DNA of 64,000 bases from Oscillospiraceae bacterium (GTDB lineage: Bacteria > Bacillota > Clostridia > Oscillospirales > Oscillospiraceae), in the NCBI GenBank assembly GCA_017445385.1, contig JAFSUG010000001.1, positions 1-64,000 of the forward strand, given 5' to 3'. A program made the translations under genes and the position numbers. Shown here in pieces: positions 1-9,309 of the stretch. The stretch's first letter is position 1; the number at the start of each line of letters is the position of its first letter. Under the pieces are notes generated by a model. It did no database searches, had not been told where the DNA came from, and worked only from the letters and a program-made list of their open reading frames with translations.

Positions 1-38
1 CGAAAAATTGCTGGCTCAAAACTGCGAAGCACCGCAAA

Positions 39-65
39 GCGAGAGATTTTTGCGCAAGACAAGGC
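39..65 (+). repeat. dispersed 27-bp repeat, copy A
   Basis: This 27-base stretch beginning GCGAGAGATTTTTG recurs with three mismatches on the opposite strand at 21493-21519. Both copies lie outside genes. Positions 1-180 hold otherwise only a hairpin (70-100) and no supportable gene. Confidence 0.55.
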
Positions 66-69
66 AGAG

Positions 70-100
70 AAAGAGGGAATCCTTGTCGGATTCCCTCTTT
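70..100 (-). terminator. stem-loop terminator after the lipase operon
   Basis: A perfect 13-bp stem (70-82 with 88-100, loop TTGTC) is followed on the minus strand by a TTTCTCT-type stretch. It lies 80 bases past the stop of the last gene of the minus-strand operon, so it probably ends that transcript. Confidence 0.6.
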
Positions 101-180
101 TGATAACGCAGTATTGCACGAAAAGATCCGCTTTGCGGCTGCATAATCCCTAACTTGCGCCGCCCTTCATCCCGATTTTT

Positions 181-1098
181 TTAATATCGCTCGTTCAGCC
201 AGCTCAGCAAATCGGCTTTGGCTTCCGCGCTGCAAAATTCGTTCAGCAGCTCATGACGCGCGCCCGGATAGAGCTTGCAGCTCACGTCCGAAACGCCTGC
301 CGCGCGGTAGCGTCCGGCAACCTCCTCGGGCCCTGCGCCGTAAGCGCCAACGGGATCTTCCGCGCCGGCAACCAGGAAGATCGGAAGCGACGCCGGAACG
401 GCAAACGCCGCATCCTCGTTTGAATTCTTGTTCATTGTAACAAGGTCAGCCATCGCCGAAACGGTAAACGGAAAGCCGCAGAGCGGATCGGCGATATAGC
501 GGTCAACGTTTTCCGTATCCACCGAGAGCCAGTCCAACGCGGTGCGCTTTTCGGTGCGGTCGTTATACGCGCCGAACGCGAGGGAATTTACAAGAGCGGA
601 AACGTGGCGTTTGCCGCAGACTGCGCCGATCAGCTTCGCTACGGCGATGCCTGCGCCGGCAGCGGCGTTTTTGCCGCCCGTACCCATCACGATCAGCCCG
701 GCAAGCTCGCCGCCGTGCTGCGCGCAATAAAGCCGAACGATGAACGATCCCATGCTGTGCCCGAAAAGAATGCGCTTTTTGCCGGGATGCGCCGCTTCCA
801 TCGCTTTGGCAACGCGGTCAACGTCCTCAATCAGAATTTTCCAGCCGTCCTTCGGCGCGATAAAGCCGAGCTCGTCCTCGCTTTTTACGCTCTGCCCGTG
901 GCCGAGATGGTCGTGCGCAAAGGCGATATAGCCGTTTTCCGCAAGCAGCTGCATAAACGGCTCATACCGCGCGGCGTATTCCGCCATGCCGTGCACGATC
1001 TGCACCATGCCGCGCGCTTCGCCCTCCGGCAGGAAGACGATCGTATGCAGGGAATGGACGCCATCGGAAGAGGGGATAAACTGCTCTGTTTTCGTCAT
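181..1098 (-). CDS. alpha/beta hydrolase, monoacylglycerol-lipase-like
   Basis: A 305-residue serine hydrolase of the Hydrolase_4 (monoacylglycerol lipase/lysophospholipase) type. It shows the [10 protein letters not shown] oxyanion-region motif near residue 36, the nucleophile elbow GHSMGS near 113-118, and a C-terminal Asp/His pair (AGAEDP, then ARHELLNE). There is no signal peptide, so it is probably cytoplasmic. Its start overlaps the stop of glycerol kinase by 4 bp, which suggests co-translation. The pairing implies that glycerol released from monoacylglycerols is phosphorylated directly. Family assignment is firm; the substrate is inferred from the neighbour. Confidence 0.85.
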   Translation of the reverse strand: MTKTEQFIPSSDGVHSLHTIVFLPEGEARGMVQIVHGMAEYAARYEPFMQLLAENGYIAFAHDHLGHGQSVKSEDELGFIAPKDGWKILIEDVDRVAKAMEAAHPGKKRILFGHSMGSFIVRLYCAQHGGELAGLIVMGTGGKNAAAGAGIAVAKLIGAVCGKRHVSALVNSLAFGAYNDRTEKRTALDWLSVDTENVDRYIADPLCGFPFTVSAMADLVTMNKNSNEDAAFAVPASLPIFLVAGAEDPVGAYGAGPEEVAGRYRAAGVSDVSCKLYPGARHELLNEFCSAEAKADLLSWLNERY

Positions 1099-2585
1099 GC
1101 TTCAGCACCTCCGTGTTTTAGTACCTGGTTCACCGCTTCGCGCCAGCCTTTCAAAAGCGCGTCGCGCTTTTCCGGCAGCATCGCAGGGAAGAAAACGCGC
1201 TTTGTTTCCGGCAGCGCGGCGATTTCCTCGCGCGATTTCCAAAAACCGGTTGCAAGTCCGGCAAGGTATGCCGCGCCGAGCGCCGTTGCTTCGCCGCCGC
1301 CGCATATAACCGTCGAGGCGGAGATATCCGCCTGGAACTGCATCAAAAAGTCGTTCGCCGATGCGCCGCCGTCCGCTTTCAGCTCGGTCAGCCGCGTGCC
1401 GACGTCCTCCTCCATCGCCCGCAAAACGTCTTGCGTCTGATACGCGATGGATTCCAGCGCAGCGCGGATGATATGGTTGCGGTCGCTGCCGCGCGTCAGC
1501 CCGAGGATTGCGCCGCGCGCGTACATATCCCAGTAAGGCGCGCCGAGTCCGGCGAATGCCGGAACAACGTAAACGCCGAAGGAATCTTCCACCTTTTTCG
1601 CAAAATACTCGCTGTCGCGCGATTCGCGGATCAAGCCCATGCTGTCGCGCAGCCATTGCACGATCGCGCCGCCGATGAAAACGCTGCCCTCCAGCGCGTA
1701 GGTGATCGGCGCTGCGGCTTCGGATGCGGCAACGGTGGTCAGCAGACCGTGGCGGCTGAGGATCGGGCGCTGGCCGATGTTCATCAGCAGGAAGCAGCCC
1801 GTGCCGTAGGTGTTCTTTGCGCTGCCCATCTCGAAGCATTTTTGCCCGAACAGCGCCGCCTGCTGGTCGCCTGCGATGCCGGCAATCGGTACGCGCGCGC
1901 CAAGCAGATCGATCTCGGCATAAACCTCGCCGCTGCTGCGCACCTCCGGCAGCATGCAGCGCGGAATGTCCAGCTCGCGCAGCAGCTGCTCGTCCCATTC
2001 GTGGGTGTGAATGTTGTAAAGCATCGTTCGCGCGGCGTTCGTGCGGTCGGTCGCATGAACCTTGCCGCCCGTCAGCCGCCAAAGCAGCCAGGTATCAATC
2101 GTGCCGAACAGCAGTTCGCCCTTTTCCGCGCGTTCACGCGCGCCTTCTACATTGTCGAGGATCCAGCGGATCTTCGTGCCGGAAAAGTAGGCGTCGATAA
2201 TCAGGCCGGTCGTTACGCGGATATAATCCTCCAGTCCGCGCGCCTTCAGCTCCTCGCAGAGATCGGAGGTTCTGCGGCACTGCCAAACGATGCCGGGGTA
2301 AACCGGCTTGCCGGTTGCCTTGTCCCAAACGATCGTTGTTTCGCGCTGGTTGGTAATTGCAATGGCGGCAATCTCGCTTGGATCGATCTTGCTGAGGATC
2401 GCCTCGGTCATCGTTGCGTACTGCGCGGCGTAAACCTCGTTCGGGTCCAGCTCCACCCAGCCCGGCTGCGGATATTGCAGCGGAAATTCCTTTTGCGCGC
2501 CGCCTACAACCGCGCCTTCGCGGTCGATAATCAGCGTCCGTGCGCTGGTTGTGCCCTCGTCGAGAGCGATGATATATTTTTTCAT
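1095..2585 (-). CDS. glpK: glycerol kinase
   Basis: This 496-residue FGGY-family kinase has the usual full length for GlpK. It phosphorylates glycerol to sn-glycerol-3-phosphate using ATP. The N-terminus has the phosphate-binding DEGTTSAR motif (residues 8-15), then NQRETT and WQCRRT for glycerol binding, and a C-terminal ADGGAS segment. It overlaps the upstream ATPase gene and the downstream lipase by 4 bp each, so all are in one transcript. No glycerol facilitator (glpF) or glpD is adjacent. Confidence 0.96.
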   Translation of the reverse strand: MKKYIIALDEGTTSARTLIIDREGAVVGGAQKEFPLQYPQPGWVELDPNEVYAAQYATMTEAILSKIDPSEIAAIAITNQRETTIVWDKATGKPVYPGIVWQCRRTSDLCEELKARGLEDYIRVTTGLIIDAYFSGTKIRWILDNVEGARERAEKGELLFGTIDTWLLWRLTGGKVHATDRTNAARTMLYNIHTHEWDEQLLRELDIPRCMLPEVRSSGEVYAEIDLLGARVPIAGIAGDQQAALFGQKCFEMGSAKNTYGTGCFLLMNIGQRPILSRHGLLTTVAASEAAAPITYALEGSVFIGGAIVQWLRDSMGLIRESRDSEYFAKKVEDSFGVYVVPAFAGLGAPYWDMYARGAILGLTRGSDRNHIIRAALESIAYQTQDVLRAMEEDVGTRLTELKADGGASANDFLMQFQADISASTVICGGGEATALGAAYLAGLATGFWKSREEIAALPETKRVFFPAMLPEKRDALLKGWREAVNQVLKHGGAEA

Positions 2586-4765
2586 GCTTGCACCTCCGAA
2601 AGGATTTGTGCTTCGCGGTTTTGGCAGGTGAATACGAGAATCTGCCGCTTTTCCGCTTCCTTTTTCAGCAGCTTCAGCGCGTTTGCAAGCCGCTTGTCAT
2701 CGTAGAAGGCGAACGCATCGTCCAAAATCAGCGGCGTATCTTCCGGCAACGCAAGCTCGCAGATTGCAAGCCGCAGCGCAAGATAAAGCTGATTCAGCGT
2801 ACCGCCGGAAAGCATCAGCATCTCGCGCGAAACGGCATCGTCCGCTGTTTTTGCCGCCATTGTAAAGTCCTGCTGGATCATAATTTCGCTGTAGCGTCCG
2901 TTTGTGAGAAGCTGCAGCTTTTCCCTTGCCGCCTTGGCAAGCTGCGGCGCAAACTGCCTGCGCAATTCCGCGTCCGCGTCTGCAAGCGTTTGCTGCGCAA
3001 GCTCCAGTGCGTCAAGCTGCGCCTGCAAATGCGTCTCGCGCTGCCGGAGCGTTTCGCGCCGGTCGGTCAGAACGTTCGGGTCGCCAAGCTGGTTCAGTAC
3101 CGCTTCGTGCCGCGCAAGTTCTTCGCGCAGCGTTTGCAGCGTTTGCTCGCTTGCGGCAAGGTCGCGCTCTGCCTCCGCAAGCGTGTACTGCGCGGTGAAA
3201 TCCTCGGCAGGAGGCGCAACCGCTTCCGCTTCCGGCATGGAATCGAGGATTTTCTGCGTATCCTCCGCGCGATTTTGCGCGGTCTCGAGCGCGTTGAGCG
3301 AAGCAAGCGCATCGCCGATTGCCGCGCCCGCATCGCTTAAGGTGCTGCATTCCGGCGCGAAAAGCCGAACTGCCGAAAGGAAGTCCGCCGTCTGCTGCTG
3401 CAGGCGGTTTTCTTGTTCGCCGCGTTCGCGCAGGGCGTTTTCATAGGCTTGCTTTTGCGCTTGATAATTGCGCTCCGCTTCGGCATAGCGCGCGGCAGCG
3501 GAGAGAATCTGCTCCGGCGTTTCGGCGGCAAACGATGCAAGCAGCGCATCGGCTTCCGCTTTTTTCCGCGCCAGCTTCTCTGCCGATTTGTTTTTCAAAA
3601 TGATGCGTGCGATCCCTGCCGCAACGCCGATTGCCAGCGCGGCAGCGGCGAATACAGGAAGGGAAAGCGCGAGAAGCGCTGCGCCGCCGAGCGCAAAAAC
3701 GATTGCGGCTGCAAGCAGCCAAGCGAAATTCTGCTTTTTTGCCGTCTGCAATTCGCGCAGCTTCGCCGCTGCCTGCTCTGCGGTGCGCGGCGCATCCACG
3801 GCGGCGCAGTCAAATCCGGCAGGCGCTTCGGGCGCGTTTGGCGCTTGCGGCGCGGCTGTTTCCTGCAGGAGCTTCTGCTCGGCGTTCAGATCGTGCAGGT
3901 GATCGTGAAGCTGCGAAAGCTGCTGCTTTTGCGGCAGCGCGGCGGTTTTTTTCTGCAGCGCGGCGAGCGTCTCGCTTGCCTTCTGCGCCGCCAGCTGCGC
4001 GCCAAGCCGCGCCTGTGCCTGCTTTTGCGCCTCCGATGCGCGCAGACAATCGCGGATATAGACCATCCGCGCTTTTTTCTGCTCCGCCTCCTGCAGCTCG
4101 GCGTAGAGCTCCAGATCGCGTTCGTGCGATTCGCTGATTTTCTCGAGCGCATCGTTTACTTCTTTGAGCGCTGCGCGTGTTGGAGGCAGCAGCGCATTGC
4201 GGCTTGTGCCGGTGAGGCGGTTTTTCTCTTTTTTCAGCCGTTCGGCCGCCGCGCTGTAGCTGATCTGCTCATCGCCGGAGGTGATCAGGCTGCGCAGCCG
4301 CTGCTCCAGTGCGGCGTCGGATGTGATTTGCGCGCTGTTTTGCCCGATGAATGCGCTGCGCAGAAATACGCTCCGCTCAACGCCGAGCAGCGTCTCGGCG
4401 CAGTTTTCCGCCGTGAGCGAATCGATCACTTCGCCGGTTTTCGTATCGCGCGCAACGAATTTGCCCATCGGCGTGCGCGGCGCTGCGCTGCGCTCGATTG
4501 TGATTTCGCGCCCTTGATTATCGATGAGGTCGATGGAACCCTCCATCGCTTTTCCGCTCCAGGGCGCGTATTTTTCTTTCGCGGGAATATGACCGCTGCT
4601 GCGTTTGTCGCGCGTGTCAACGCCGTAAAACATCGCAATAAGAAATTCCGCCCAGGTGCTTTTACCGTCCTCGTTTTCACGCGTGAGAATGTTCAGACCA
4701 TCCTTTAGGTCGAGCGTGGCGTGATCCAGCTTGCCGAACGTTGCCGTCATGCGAAGCAGCTTCAT
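2582..4765 (-). CDS. SbcC/YhaN-like AAA ATPase with central membrane hairpin
   Basis: A 727-residue Rad50/SbcC-type ATPase. The N-terminal Walker A is an unusual NEDGKST (about 34-40). A long coiled coil is interrupted near residues 345-390 by two hydrophobic helices. The C-terminus carries the ABC signature LSGGTLNQ and a Walker B followed by a D-loop ([12 protein letters not shown]). The membrane hairpin within the coil and the short length match the YhaN branch rather than classical SbcC. It overlaps the nuclease partner upstream by 4 bp, so the pair probably forms one DNA-end-processing complex, perhaps membrane-tethered. Confidence 0.85.
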   Translation of the reverse strand: MKLLRMTATFGKLDHATLDLKDGLNILTRENEDGKSTWAEFLIAMFYGVDTRDKRSSGHIPAKEKYAPWSGKAMEGSIDLIDNQGREITIERSAAPRTPMGKFVARDTKTGEVIDSLTAENCAETLLGVERSVFLRSAFIGQNSAQITSDAALEQRLRSLITSGDEQISYSAAAERLKKEKNRLTGTSRNALLPPTRAALKEVNDALEKISESHERDLELYAELQEAEQKKARMVYIRDCLRASEAQKQAQARLGAQLAAQKASETLAALQKKTAALPQKQQLSQLHDHLHDLNAEQKLLQETAAPQAPNAPEAPAGFDCAAVDAPRTAEQAAAKLRELQTAKKQNFAWLLAAAIVFALGGAALLALSLPVFAAAALAIGVAAGIARIILKNKSAEKLARKKAEADALLASFAAETPEQILSAAARYAEAERNYQAQKQAYENALRERGEQENRLQQQTADFLSAVRLFAPECSTLSDAGAAIGDALASLNALETAQNRAEDTQKILDSMPEAEAVAPPAEDFTAQYTLAEAERDLAASEQTLQTLREELARHEAVLNQLGDPNVLTDRRETLRQRETHLQAQLDALELAQQTLADADAELRRQFAPQLAKAAREKLQLLTNGRYSEIMIQQDFTMAAKTADDAVSREMLMLSGGTLNQLYLALRLAICELALPEDTPLILDDAFAFYDDKRLANALKLLKKEAEKRQILVFTCQNREAQILSEVQA

Positions 4766-5838
4766 GCATCGATCACCTCGTCTCTTCCTTCCAGCGCGGC
4801 AAGCCCGATCTTTGCGGCAAGCCGGATTTTTCGCTGCGTCTCATCGTCTGCGCCGCCAAGCTGCGCTTGCAGACGGGCAAGGAACTGACCGCGCAGCGTG
4901 TTTTCGCCTGCGCCTTCCCAAAGGTCAAGCAGCGGCTCCGTGCGGTCGCGCAGGATCAGCTTGTAAAAGCGCGGCTCAAGCGCATCGCGCAGTGCCGCAA
5001 TATCAGTCGGATCGCTTTGTCCGGTCAGCGTGATGCGGTAAATGTCATTTTCGGTGTTTTCCGGGAGCTTTGCCAATATGGATTCGAGCGCGTTGCCGTC
5101 TGCACGCACTTCCAAATCCTCGTATTTGCGCACGGAGAGGGGATGAAACGTCAGCTTGCAGCCGCTCTGATCGAGCGTGCCGATATAAACGCCTTTTTCT
5201 CCCGTTTCATCAAAGCCGCGCCCCATCGGGCAGCCGGGCCATGCATACGTTGTTTTCCCAACCGTATGCGGCGCCTCGCGCAGATGGATATGCCCGAGCG
5301 CGAGATAGTCCAGTCCGCTTTCTTCGATCTCCGCTTTCGTGATGGGGTTGTATGCGCTGTCCGCGGTCGCGGCATCGCCGTGCAGCACCATCAGATTGAA
5401 AAGTCCGTCCTGCTCCGTGCGGAAGCCGGTGAGAAGTCCGCCCATGTGCGCATTTGTGAAGCCGGCGCCGTATACGCGGCAGCCTAAGTCGCGGATCGTT
5501 ACAGCTTCGATTGCGCTTTCTTTGAATATGTGGACGTTTTCCGGCCATTGGTCGGTTACGTACGGGCTGCCGCGCCAGAGATAATCATGGTTGCCGGGCG
5601 CAATGAAAATCTGCGCACGGCAGGCGGCAAGCGCCCTGCGCAGCGCTGCTCTCGTTTCCGGGTAAACGTTTTCGCCTTCGAAAAGGTCGCCTGCCAGCAG
5701 CACAAGATCGCAGGTCTGCGCATCGGCAAGCTCCAGCAGCTCCGTTACCATCTGCCGCTGCTCCTGCCGCCGCTCCGCGCCGCCGCCGGAAAAGGTTGTA
5801 TCAAGATGCAGGTCGGCTGCATGCAGAAATTTAATCAT
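4762..5838 (-). CDS. SbcD/YhaO-like metallophosphoesterase (DNA exonuclease)
   Basis: A 358-residue Mre11/SbcD-type nuclease subunit. Calcineurin-like metal motifs are visible: HAADLHLD at the N-terminus, LLAGDLFEG, APGNHDYLW, LMVLHGDA and LALGHIHLRE. The start chosen is the ATG at 5838, giving MIKFLHAADLHLD; the longer reading frame has extra residues without similarity. It overlaps ymdB by 8 bp (ATGATTAA) and the ATPase partner by 4 bp. Its expected role is nucleolytic processing of DNA ends with the adjacent ATPase. Confidence 0.88.
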   Translation of the reverse strand: MIKFLHAADLHLDTTFSGGGAERRQEQRQMVTELLELADAQTCDLVLLAGDLFEGENVYPETRAALRRALAACRAQIFIAPGNHDYLWRGSPYVTDQWPENVHIFKESAIEAVTIRDLGCRVYGAGFTNAHMGGLLTGFRTEQDGLFNLMVLHGDAATADSAYNPITKAEIEESGLDYLALGHIHLREAPHTVGKTTYAWPGCPMGRGFDETGEKGVYIGTLDQSGCKLTFHPLSVRKYEDLEVRADGNALESILAKLPENTENDIYRITLTGQSDPTDIAALRDALEPRFYKLILRDRTEPLLDLWEGAGENTLRGQFLARLQAQLGGADDETQRKIRLAAKIGLAALEGRDEVIDA

Positions 5839-6607
5839 AGAGATCCAGCCTTTCCGCCGCTTTGCAGCGATTTGTTTTGCCATCGATCGTAAAGAGAACG
5901 CTCTGCAAAACGCGTTTGCCGTCCGCCGGCTCGAAGCGCTTTGTCAGCTCGCCGCGAAACAGCGCAATCGACTGCTCCGGACGGATGCCCAAAACCGATT
6001 CGGCAGGGCCTGTCATGCCGAGATCGGTCACATAGCCTGTGCCTTTGGGCAGCACGCGCGCATCGGCGGTGGGAACGTGGGTGTGCGTACCGAAAACGGC
6101 AGCCGCCTTGCCATCGAGGTCGTAGCCCATGGCGAGCTTTTCGGAGGTCGCCTCCGCGTGGAAGTCCACAATCAGCGGCAAATCGCCCGTCTGCTTGCGG
6201 ATGGCATCGAGCGCCGTAAAGGGGTTGTCCGCGCCGAAATCCATGCCGCAGCGTCCGATCAGATTCACAACCGCAAGCTCGCGGTCACGGCAGGGAAATA
6301 CGCCCCAGCCGCGCCCCGGCCGCTGCGGCGCGAGATTCGCCGGGCGGAGGATATAGCGGCAATCGTCCAGATAGCTGCAAATCTCGCGCTTTGCCCATGC
6401 GTGGTTTCCGAGCGTAATCACGTCCGCGCCGGCATCGAGCAGCTCGTCCGCCTGGCGCGGCGTAAGCCCAGTCATGGCGGCGTTTTCGCCGTTGACGATG
6501 CAGAAATCGATATTGTGCAGTTTTTTCAGCGTCCGTAAATGCGCCTGCAAAACGGAAATGCCTGCCTGCGCAACAACGTCGCCCACTGCTAAAATGCGAT
6601 AGTCCAT
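5831..6607 (-). CDS. ymdB: YmdB-family metallophosphoesterase (2',3'-cyclic nucleotide phosphodiesterase)
   Basis: 258 residues, the typical YmdB/TIGR00282 length. Metal-binding motifs are AVGDVV near the N-terminus, NGENAA, TLGNHAWA, VDFHAEATSEK and FGTHTHVPTAD. YmdB proteins hydrolyse 2',3'-cyclic nucleotides and influence biofilm and motility decisions in Bacillus. It follows rny after 60 bp that contain a terminator-like hairpin, so part of its expression is probably readthrough from rny. The rny-ymdB adjacency is a known Firmicutes arrangement. Confidence 0.92.
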   Translation of the reverse strand: MDYRILAVGDVVAQAGISVLQAHLRTLKKLHNIDFCIVNGENAAMTGLTPRQADELLDAGADVITLGNHAWAKREICSYLDDCRYILRPANLAPQRPGRGWGVFPCRDRELAVVNLIGRCGMDFGADNPFTALDAIRKQTGDLPLIVDFHAEATSEKLAMGYDLDGKAAAVFGTHTHVPTADARVLPKGTGYVTDLGMTGPAESVLGIRPEQSIALFRGELTKRFEPADGKRVLQSVLFTIDGKTNRCKAAERLDLYD

Positions 6608-6623
6608 ACTTCTCTCCGATCTG

Positions 6624-6657
6624 AAAAAAACGCGGCCGGGGGGAAACCGACCGCGTT
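6624..6657 (-). terminator. partial terminator between rny and ymdB
   Basis: On the minus strand an 11-bp GC-rich stem (6647-6657 with 6629-6639, one mismatch) is followed by five or more T residues (6624-6628). It falls just after the rny stop and before ymdB. Because ymdB has no obvious promoter of its own, this may attenuate rather than fully stop the transcript. Confidence 0.65.
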
Positions 6658-6667
6658 AAAAAAGCGA

Positions 6668-8224
6668 TTATTTTGCGTAATCCACTGCCTTCGTCTCGCG
6701 GATCAGATTGACCTTGATCTGCCCGGGATATTCCAGCTCTTCTTCGATCTTCTTGGCGATCTCGCGCGCCATGAGGATCATGTTGTCCTCCGAAACGTCC
6801 TCCGGCTTCACCATAACGCGAACCTCGCGGCCTGCCTGGATGGCGAATGCCTTTTCAACGCCCTTAAACGAGCCGGTCAGCTCTTCGAGCTTTTCGAGTC
6901 TGCGGATGTAGTTTTCCACGTTCTCGCGCCGTGCGCCGGGGCGTGCCGCCGAGATCGCGTCGGCTGCCTGAACCAGGCAGGCGATCACGGTGCGCGCTTC
7001 CACGTCGCCGTGGTGCGCTTCGATGGCGTGGATTACTGCAGGGGACTCCTTATATTTCCGCGCAAGCTCAACGCCGAGCTGCACATGGCTGCCTTCCATC
7101 TCGTGGTCAACCGCCTTGCCGAGGTCGTGCAGAAGACCTGCGCGCTTGGCAAGGGCGATGTCTTCGCCGAGTTCGCTTGCCATCAGACCTGCGATGTGGG
7201 CAACCTCAATGGAGTGGTTCAGCACGTTCTGACCGTAAGACGTGCGGTATTTCTGCCTGCCGAGAATCTTAACAAGCTCGGGATGCAGACCGTGAACGCC
7301 GGTTTCGAACGTAGCGCGTTCGCCCTCCTGCTTGATGACCTGGTCAACCTCGCGCTTGGCTTTTTCAACCATGTCCTCAATGCGCGTGGGATGGATGCGG
7401 CCGTCCGCGATGAGCTTTTCAAGCGCGCGGCGCGCGATCTCGCGGCGAACGGGATCAAAGGAGGAAACGGTGATCGCTTCGGGGGTATCATCGATGATCA
7501 GATCAACGCCGGTCACGGTTTCAAGCGTGCGGATATTGCGTCCTTCACGGCCGATGATGCGGCCCTTCATTTCGTCGTTCGGCAGCGGCACAACGGAAAC
7601 GGTTGTTTCCGCGGCATGGTCTGCCGCGCAGCGCTGAATGGCGGTTGCGATGATCTCGCGCGCGGTTTGATCCGCCTCGTCCTTCATCTGCGTTTCAATC
7701 TCTTTGATCTTCATTGCGGTTTCGTGCCGCACGTCCTCTTCGACCGTCTGCAGCAGGAACGCCTTAGCGTCCTCCTGGGAAAGGCCGGAGATTTTTTCGA
7801 GCATTTCGAGCTGGCTGCGCTTGATCGCGGCGACCTCCGCCTGCTGCTCTGCAACCTGCTCAACGCGCTTTTGGAGCGCTTCTTCTTTCTTTTCGTGCGC
7901 GTCGATCTTCTTATCAAGCGACTCTTCCTTTTGTTCGAGTCTGCGTTCCTGATTTTTCAGATCTGCGCGGCGTTCTTTGTTTTCACGCTCGAATTCGCTG
8001 CGTGATTTGTGGATTTCTTCCTGCGCCTCAAGCAGCATTTCGCGCTTTTTGCTCTCGGCGGATTTGATTGCATCGTTCATGATGCGCGTGGCTTCCTGCT
8101 CGGCGCTGCCGATCTCTTTTTCCGCAATGCGCTTGCGAGCTGCTTTGCCAACGAAGAAAAAGATCACGCTGCCGACTACAAAACCTGCGATACACAGGAT
8201 AATTGCTAAAACCATCGGATCCAT
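6668..8224 (-). CDS. rny: ribonuclease Y
   Basis: A membrane-anchored endoribonuclease that starts bulk mRNA decay. Domains in order: N-terminal transmembrane helix (about 4-24), long charged coiled coil (about 30-190), KH RNA-binding domain ([15 protein letters not shown]), and HD domain with [11 protein letters not shown] chose the ATG at 8224 ([11 protein letters not shown]). A GTG 15 bases upstream directly abuts the AGGAGG and is too close to it. The resulting 518 residues match the family. A strong promoter lies at 8338-8366. Confidence 0.95.
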   Translation of the reverse strand: MDPMVLAIILCIAGFVVGSVIFFFVGKAARKRIAEKEIGSAEQEATRIMNDAIKSAESKKREMLLEAQEEIHKSRSEFERENKERRADLKNQERRLEQKEESLDKKIDAHEKKEEALQKRVEQVAEQQAEVAAIKRSQLEMLEKISGLSQEDAKAFLLQTVEEDVRHETAMKIKEIETQMKDEADQTAREIIATAIQRCAADHAAETTVSVVPLPNDEMKGRIIGREGRNIRTLETVTGVDLIIDDTPEAITVSSFDPVRREIARRALEKLIADGRIHPTRIEDMVEKAKREVDQVIKQEGERATFETGVHGLHPELVKILGRQKYRTSYGQNVLNHSIEVAHIAGLMASELGEDIALAKRAGLLHDLGKAVDHEMEGSHVQLGVELARKYKESPAVIHAIEAHHGDVEARTVIACLVQAADAISAARPGARRENVENYIRRLEKLEELTGSFKGVEKAFAIQAGREVRVMVKPEDVSEDNMILMAREIAKKIEEELEYPGQIKVNLIRETKAVDYAK

Positions 8225-8337
8225 TTTTTGCAGATACACCTCCTGAAACTGATTTGGGCTGATAACGAATGTGAATAAGTACAGGCGGAAATGAGCTTCC
8301 CCATGCGCTCAAAACCACCACACGAATCCTATTTTAT

Positions 8338-8366
8338 ATTGTACCGTTTTGCGCCCAAGCTGTCAA
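8338..8366 (-). promoter_or_regulatory. sigma-A promoter for rny
   Basis: On the minus strand TTGACA (8361-8366), a 17-bp spacer and TACAAT (8338-8343) form a near-consensus promoter about 115 bp upstream of the rny start codon. Confidence 0.8.
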
Positions 8367-8399
8367 GGGAAGAACGGTGAAAAATCGCCCGCGCTTTGC

Positions 8400-8428
8400 T
8401 TGACAAAAACCGGCGCTGCGAATAAGAT
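8400..8428 (+). promoter_or_regulatory. sigma-A promoter for the CapA-like gene
   Basis: TTGACA (8400-8405), a 17-bp spacer and TAAGAT (8423-8428) lie 30 bp before the start codon at 8458. An AAGGTGG Shine-Dalgarno follows. The gene therefore still has intact expression signals despite its truncated product. Confidence 0.65.
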
Positions 8429-8457
8429 TGTACTATAAAAAATAAGGTGGAATTTTT

Positions 8458-9081
8458 ATGGATGCATTGAAAAAAATTACGGTGATCGGCGACGTGATGT
8501 GCGAGCCGCCGCTGCTTGCGCAGGCAAAGCAGCCAAACGGAAGCTATGACTTTCTCCCGGTATTTGCGCCGCTGAAGGGGCTGCTTTCCGAGGCGGATTA
8601 CGTGATCGCAAATTTGGAAACGCCGCTTGCCGGCGAAGCTGCCGGCTACGCCGATTCGATGTCGTCGTTCAACACGCCCGATGCCATTGCCGAGGCGCTG
8701 AAAGCGATCGGCGTTGACGCGGTGTCCACCGCGAACAACCACTGCACCGACCGCGGACTGGAAGGCATCCGCCGAACGAACGAAACGCTCGACCGGATCG
8801 GCATTGTCCATACGGGAACCTATGCCGATCCCGAAACGGCGGATCGGATCCTGTACGTTACGGTTGGCAATACGAAGTTCGCGCTGATCGCGTATACAAC
8901 GTCCAATAACCGCAAAGTGGAGCTGGATGCGCAGGGCGAAAAGCAGGTGAATATGCTTCGCCCGAGCCATGGCAACAAGTCCTGCGTGCCGAAACCGCAG
9001 CTTCTTTCGGACGTGCAGCAGATCGTGCTGCGCGTAGCCGGCCGCGCCGATGCGCAGATCTGCAGGGAATATCCGCTCTGA
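8458..9081 (+). CDS. CapA-like (PGA_cap) metallophosphatase-fold protein, C-terminally truncated
   Basis: 207 residues matching the N-terminal part of the CapA/poly-gamma-glutamate synthesis family. It has VIGDVMCEPP at the start, ANLETPL near residue 55, FNTPD, and TANNHCTDRGLEGI near 96-109. Family members are normally well above 300 residues and continue with a second set of metal ligands, absent here. After about residue 165 the sequence no longer follows the domain. The next promoter (9100) begins 18 bp after the stop. It is either a truncated remnant or a short variant. Confidence 0.6.
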   Translation: MDALKKITVIGDVMCEPPLLAQAKQPNGSYDFLPVFAPLKGLLSEADYVIANLETPLAGEAAGYADSMSSFNTPDAIAEALKAIGVDAVSTANNHCTDRGLEGIRRTNETLDRIGIVHTGTYADPETADRILYVTVGNTKFALIAYTTSNNRKVELDAQGEKQVNMLRPSHGNKSCVPKPQLLSDVQQIVLRVAGRADAQICREYPL

Positions 9082-9099
9082 TCCGGCGCAAATTTCCGC

Positions 9100-9128
9100 T
9101 TGACAGAACATAAAGAAGTGAGTATATT
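9100..9128 (+). promoter_or_regulatory. strong promoter of the aromatic amino acid operon
   Basis: TTGACA (9100-9105), an exact 17-bp spacer and TATATT (9123-9128). Transcription should start near 9135 and run through the leader peptide and attenuator. Confidence 0.85.
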
Positions 9129-9159
9129 AGGATTAAGTTTTGAAAAGGGAGATTTCCTT

Positions 9160-9213
9160 ATGAATCAGCGCAGCTTTACCGCTTATTACTTTTACTTTAC
9201 TGTGAGAGCATAG
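9160..9213 (+). CDS. Tyr/Phe-rich leader peptide of the aro operon
   Basis: The ATG at 9160 is preceded by an AAGGGAG ribosome-binding site with 8 bases of spacing. It encodes 17 residues, MNQRSFTAYYFYFTVRA, ending at TAG 9211-9213. Six of 17 residues are Phe or Tyr, with YYFYF uninterrupted. It sits between a strong promoter and a terminator hairpin upstream of DAHP synthase, the arrangement of PheL-type attenuator peptides. No Trp codon is present, which fits an operon without trp genes. Its role as a ribosome-stalling sensor of Tyr/Phe supply is inferred. Confidence 0.85.
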   Translation: MNQRSFTAYYFYFTVRA

Positions 9214-9289
9214 TAGGGGTAATTTGTGGTGCGCTAAAGAGGAAAAGTTAGTGCCGCGCAGGTTACGCCTGTGCGGCACTTTTGGTTTT
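9186..9289 (+). promoter_or_regulatory. ribosome-mediated attenuator of the aro operon
   Basis: Three mutually exclusive RNA pairings can be drawn. Hairpin 1:2 pairs the Tyr/Phe codon region 9186-9196 with 9212-9222 (11 bp including three G-U). The terminator pairs 9251-9262 with 9268-9279 (one G-U) and is followed by TTTTGGTTTT. The antiterminator pairs 9219-9222 with 9263-9266 and 9230-9234 with 9256-9260, and would block both others. A ribosome stalled on the YYFYF codons would cover strand 1 and favour antitermination. The pairings are seen in the sequence; the mechanism is inferred. Confidence 0.75.
9251..9289 (+). terminator. attenuator terminator hairpin before aroF
   Basis: A 12-bp stem GTGCCGCGCAGG/CCTGTGCGGCAC with a TTACG loop, followed by a T-rich tail at 9280-9289. 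It lies 20 bp upstream of the aroF start codon, so termination here would prevent expression of the whole operon. Confidence 0.85.
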
Positions 9290-9309
9290 CAAATTGGGAG
9301 GGTTTTACC

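Noticed and set aside
604-1440. 278-codon plus-strand frame
   Set aside because: It is antisense to the lipase and glycerol kinase genes and Arg/Ala-rich without motifs.
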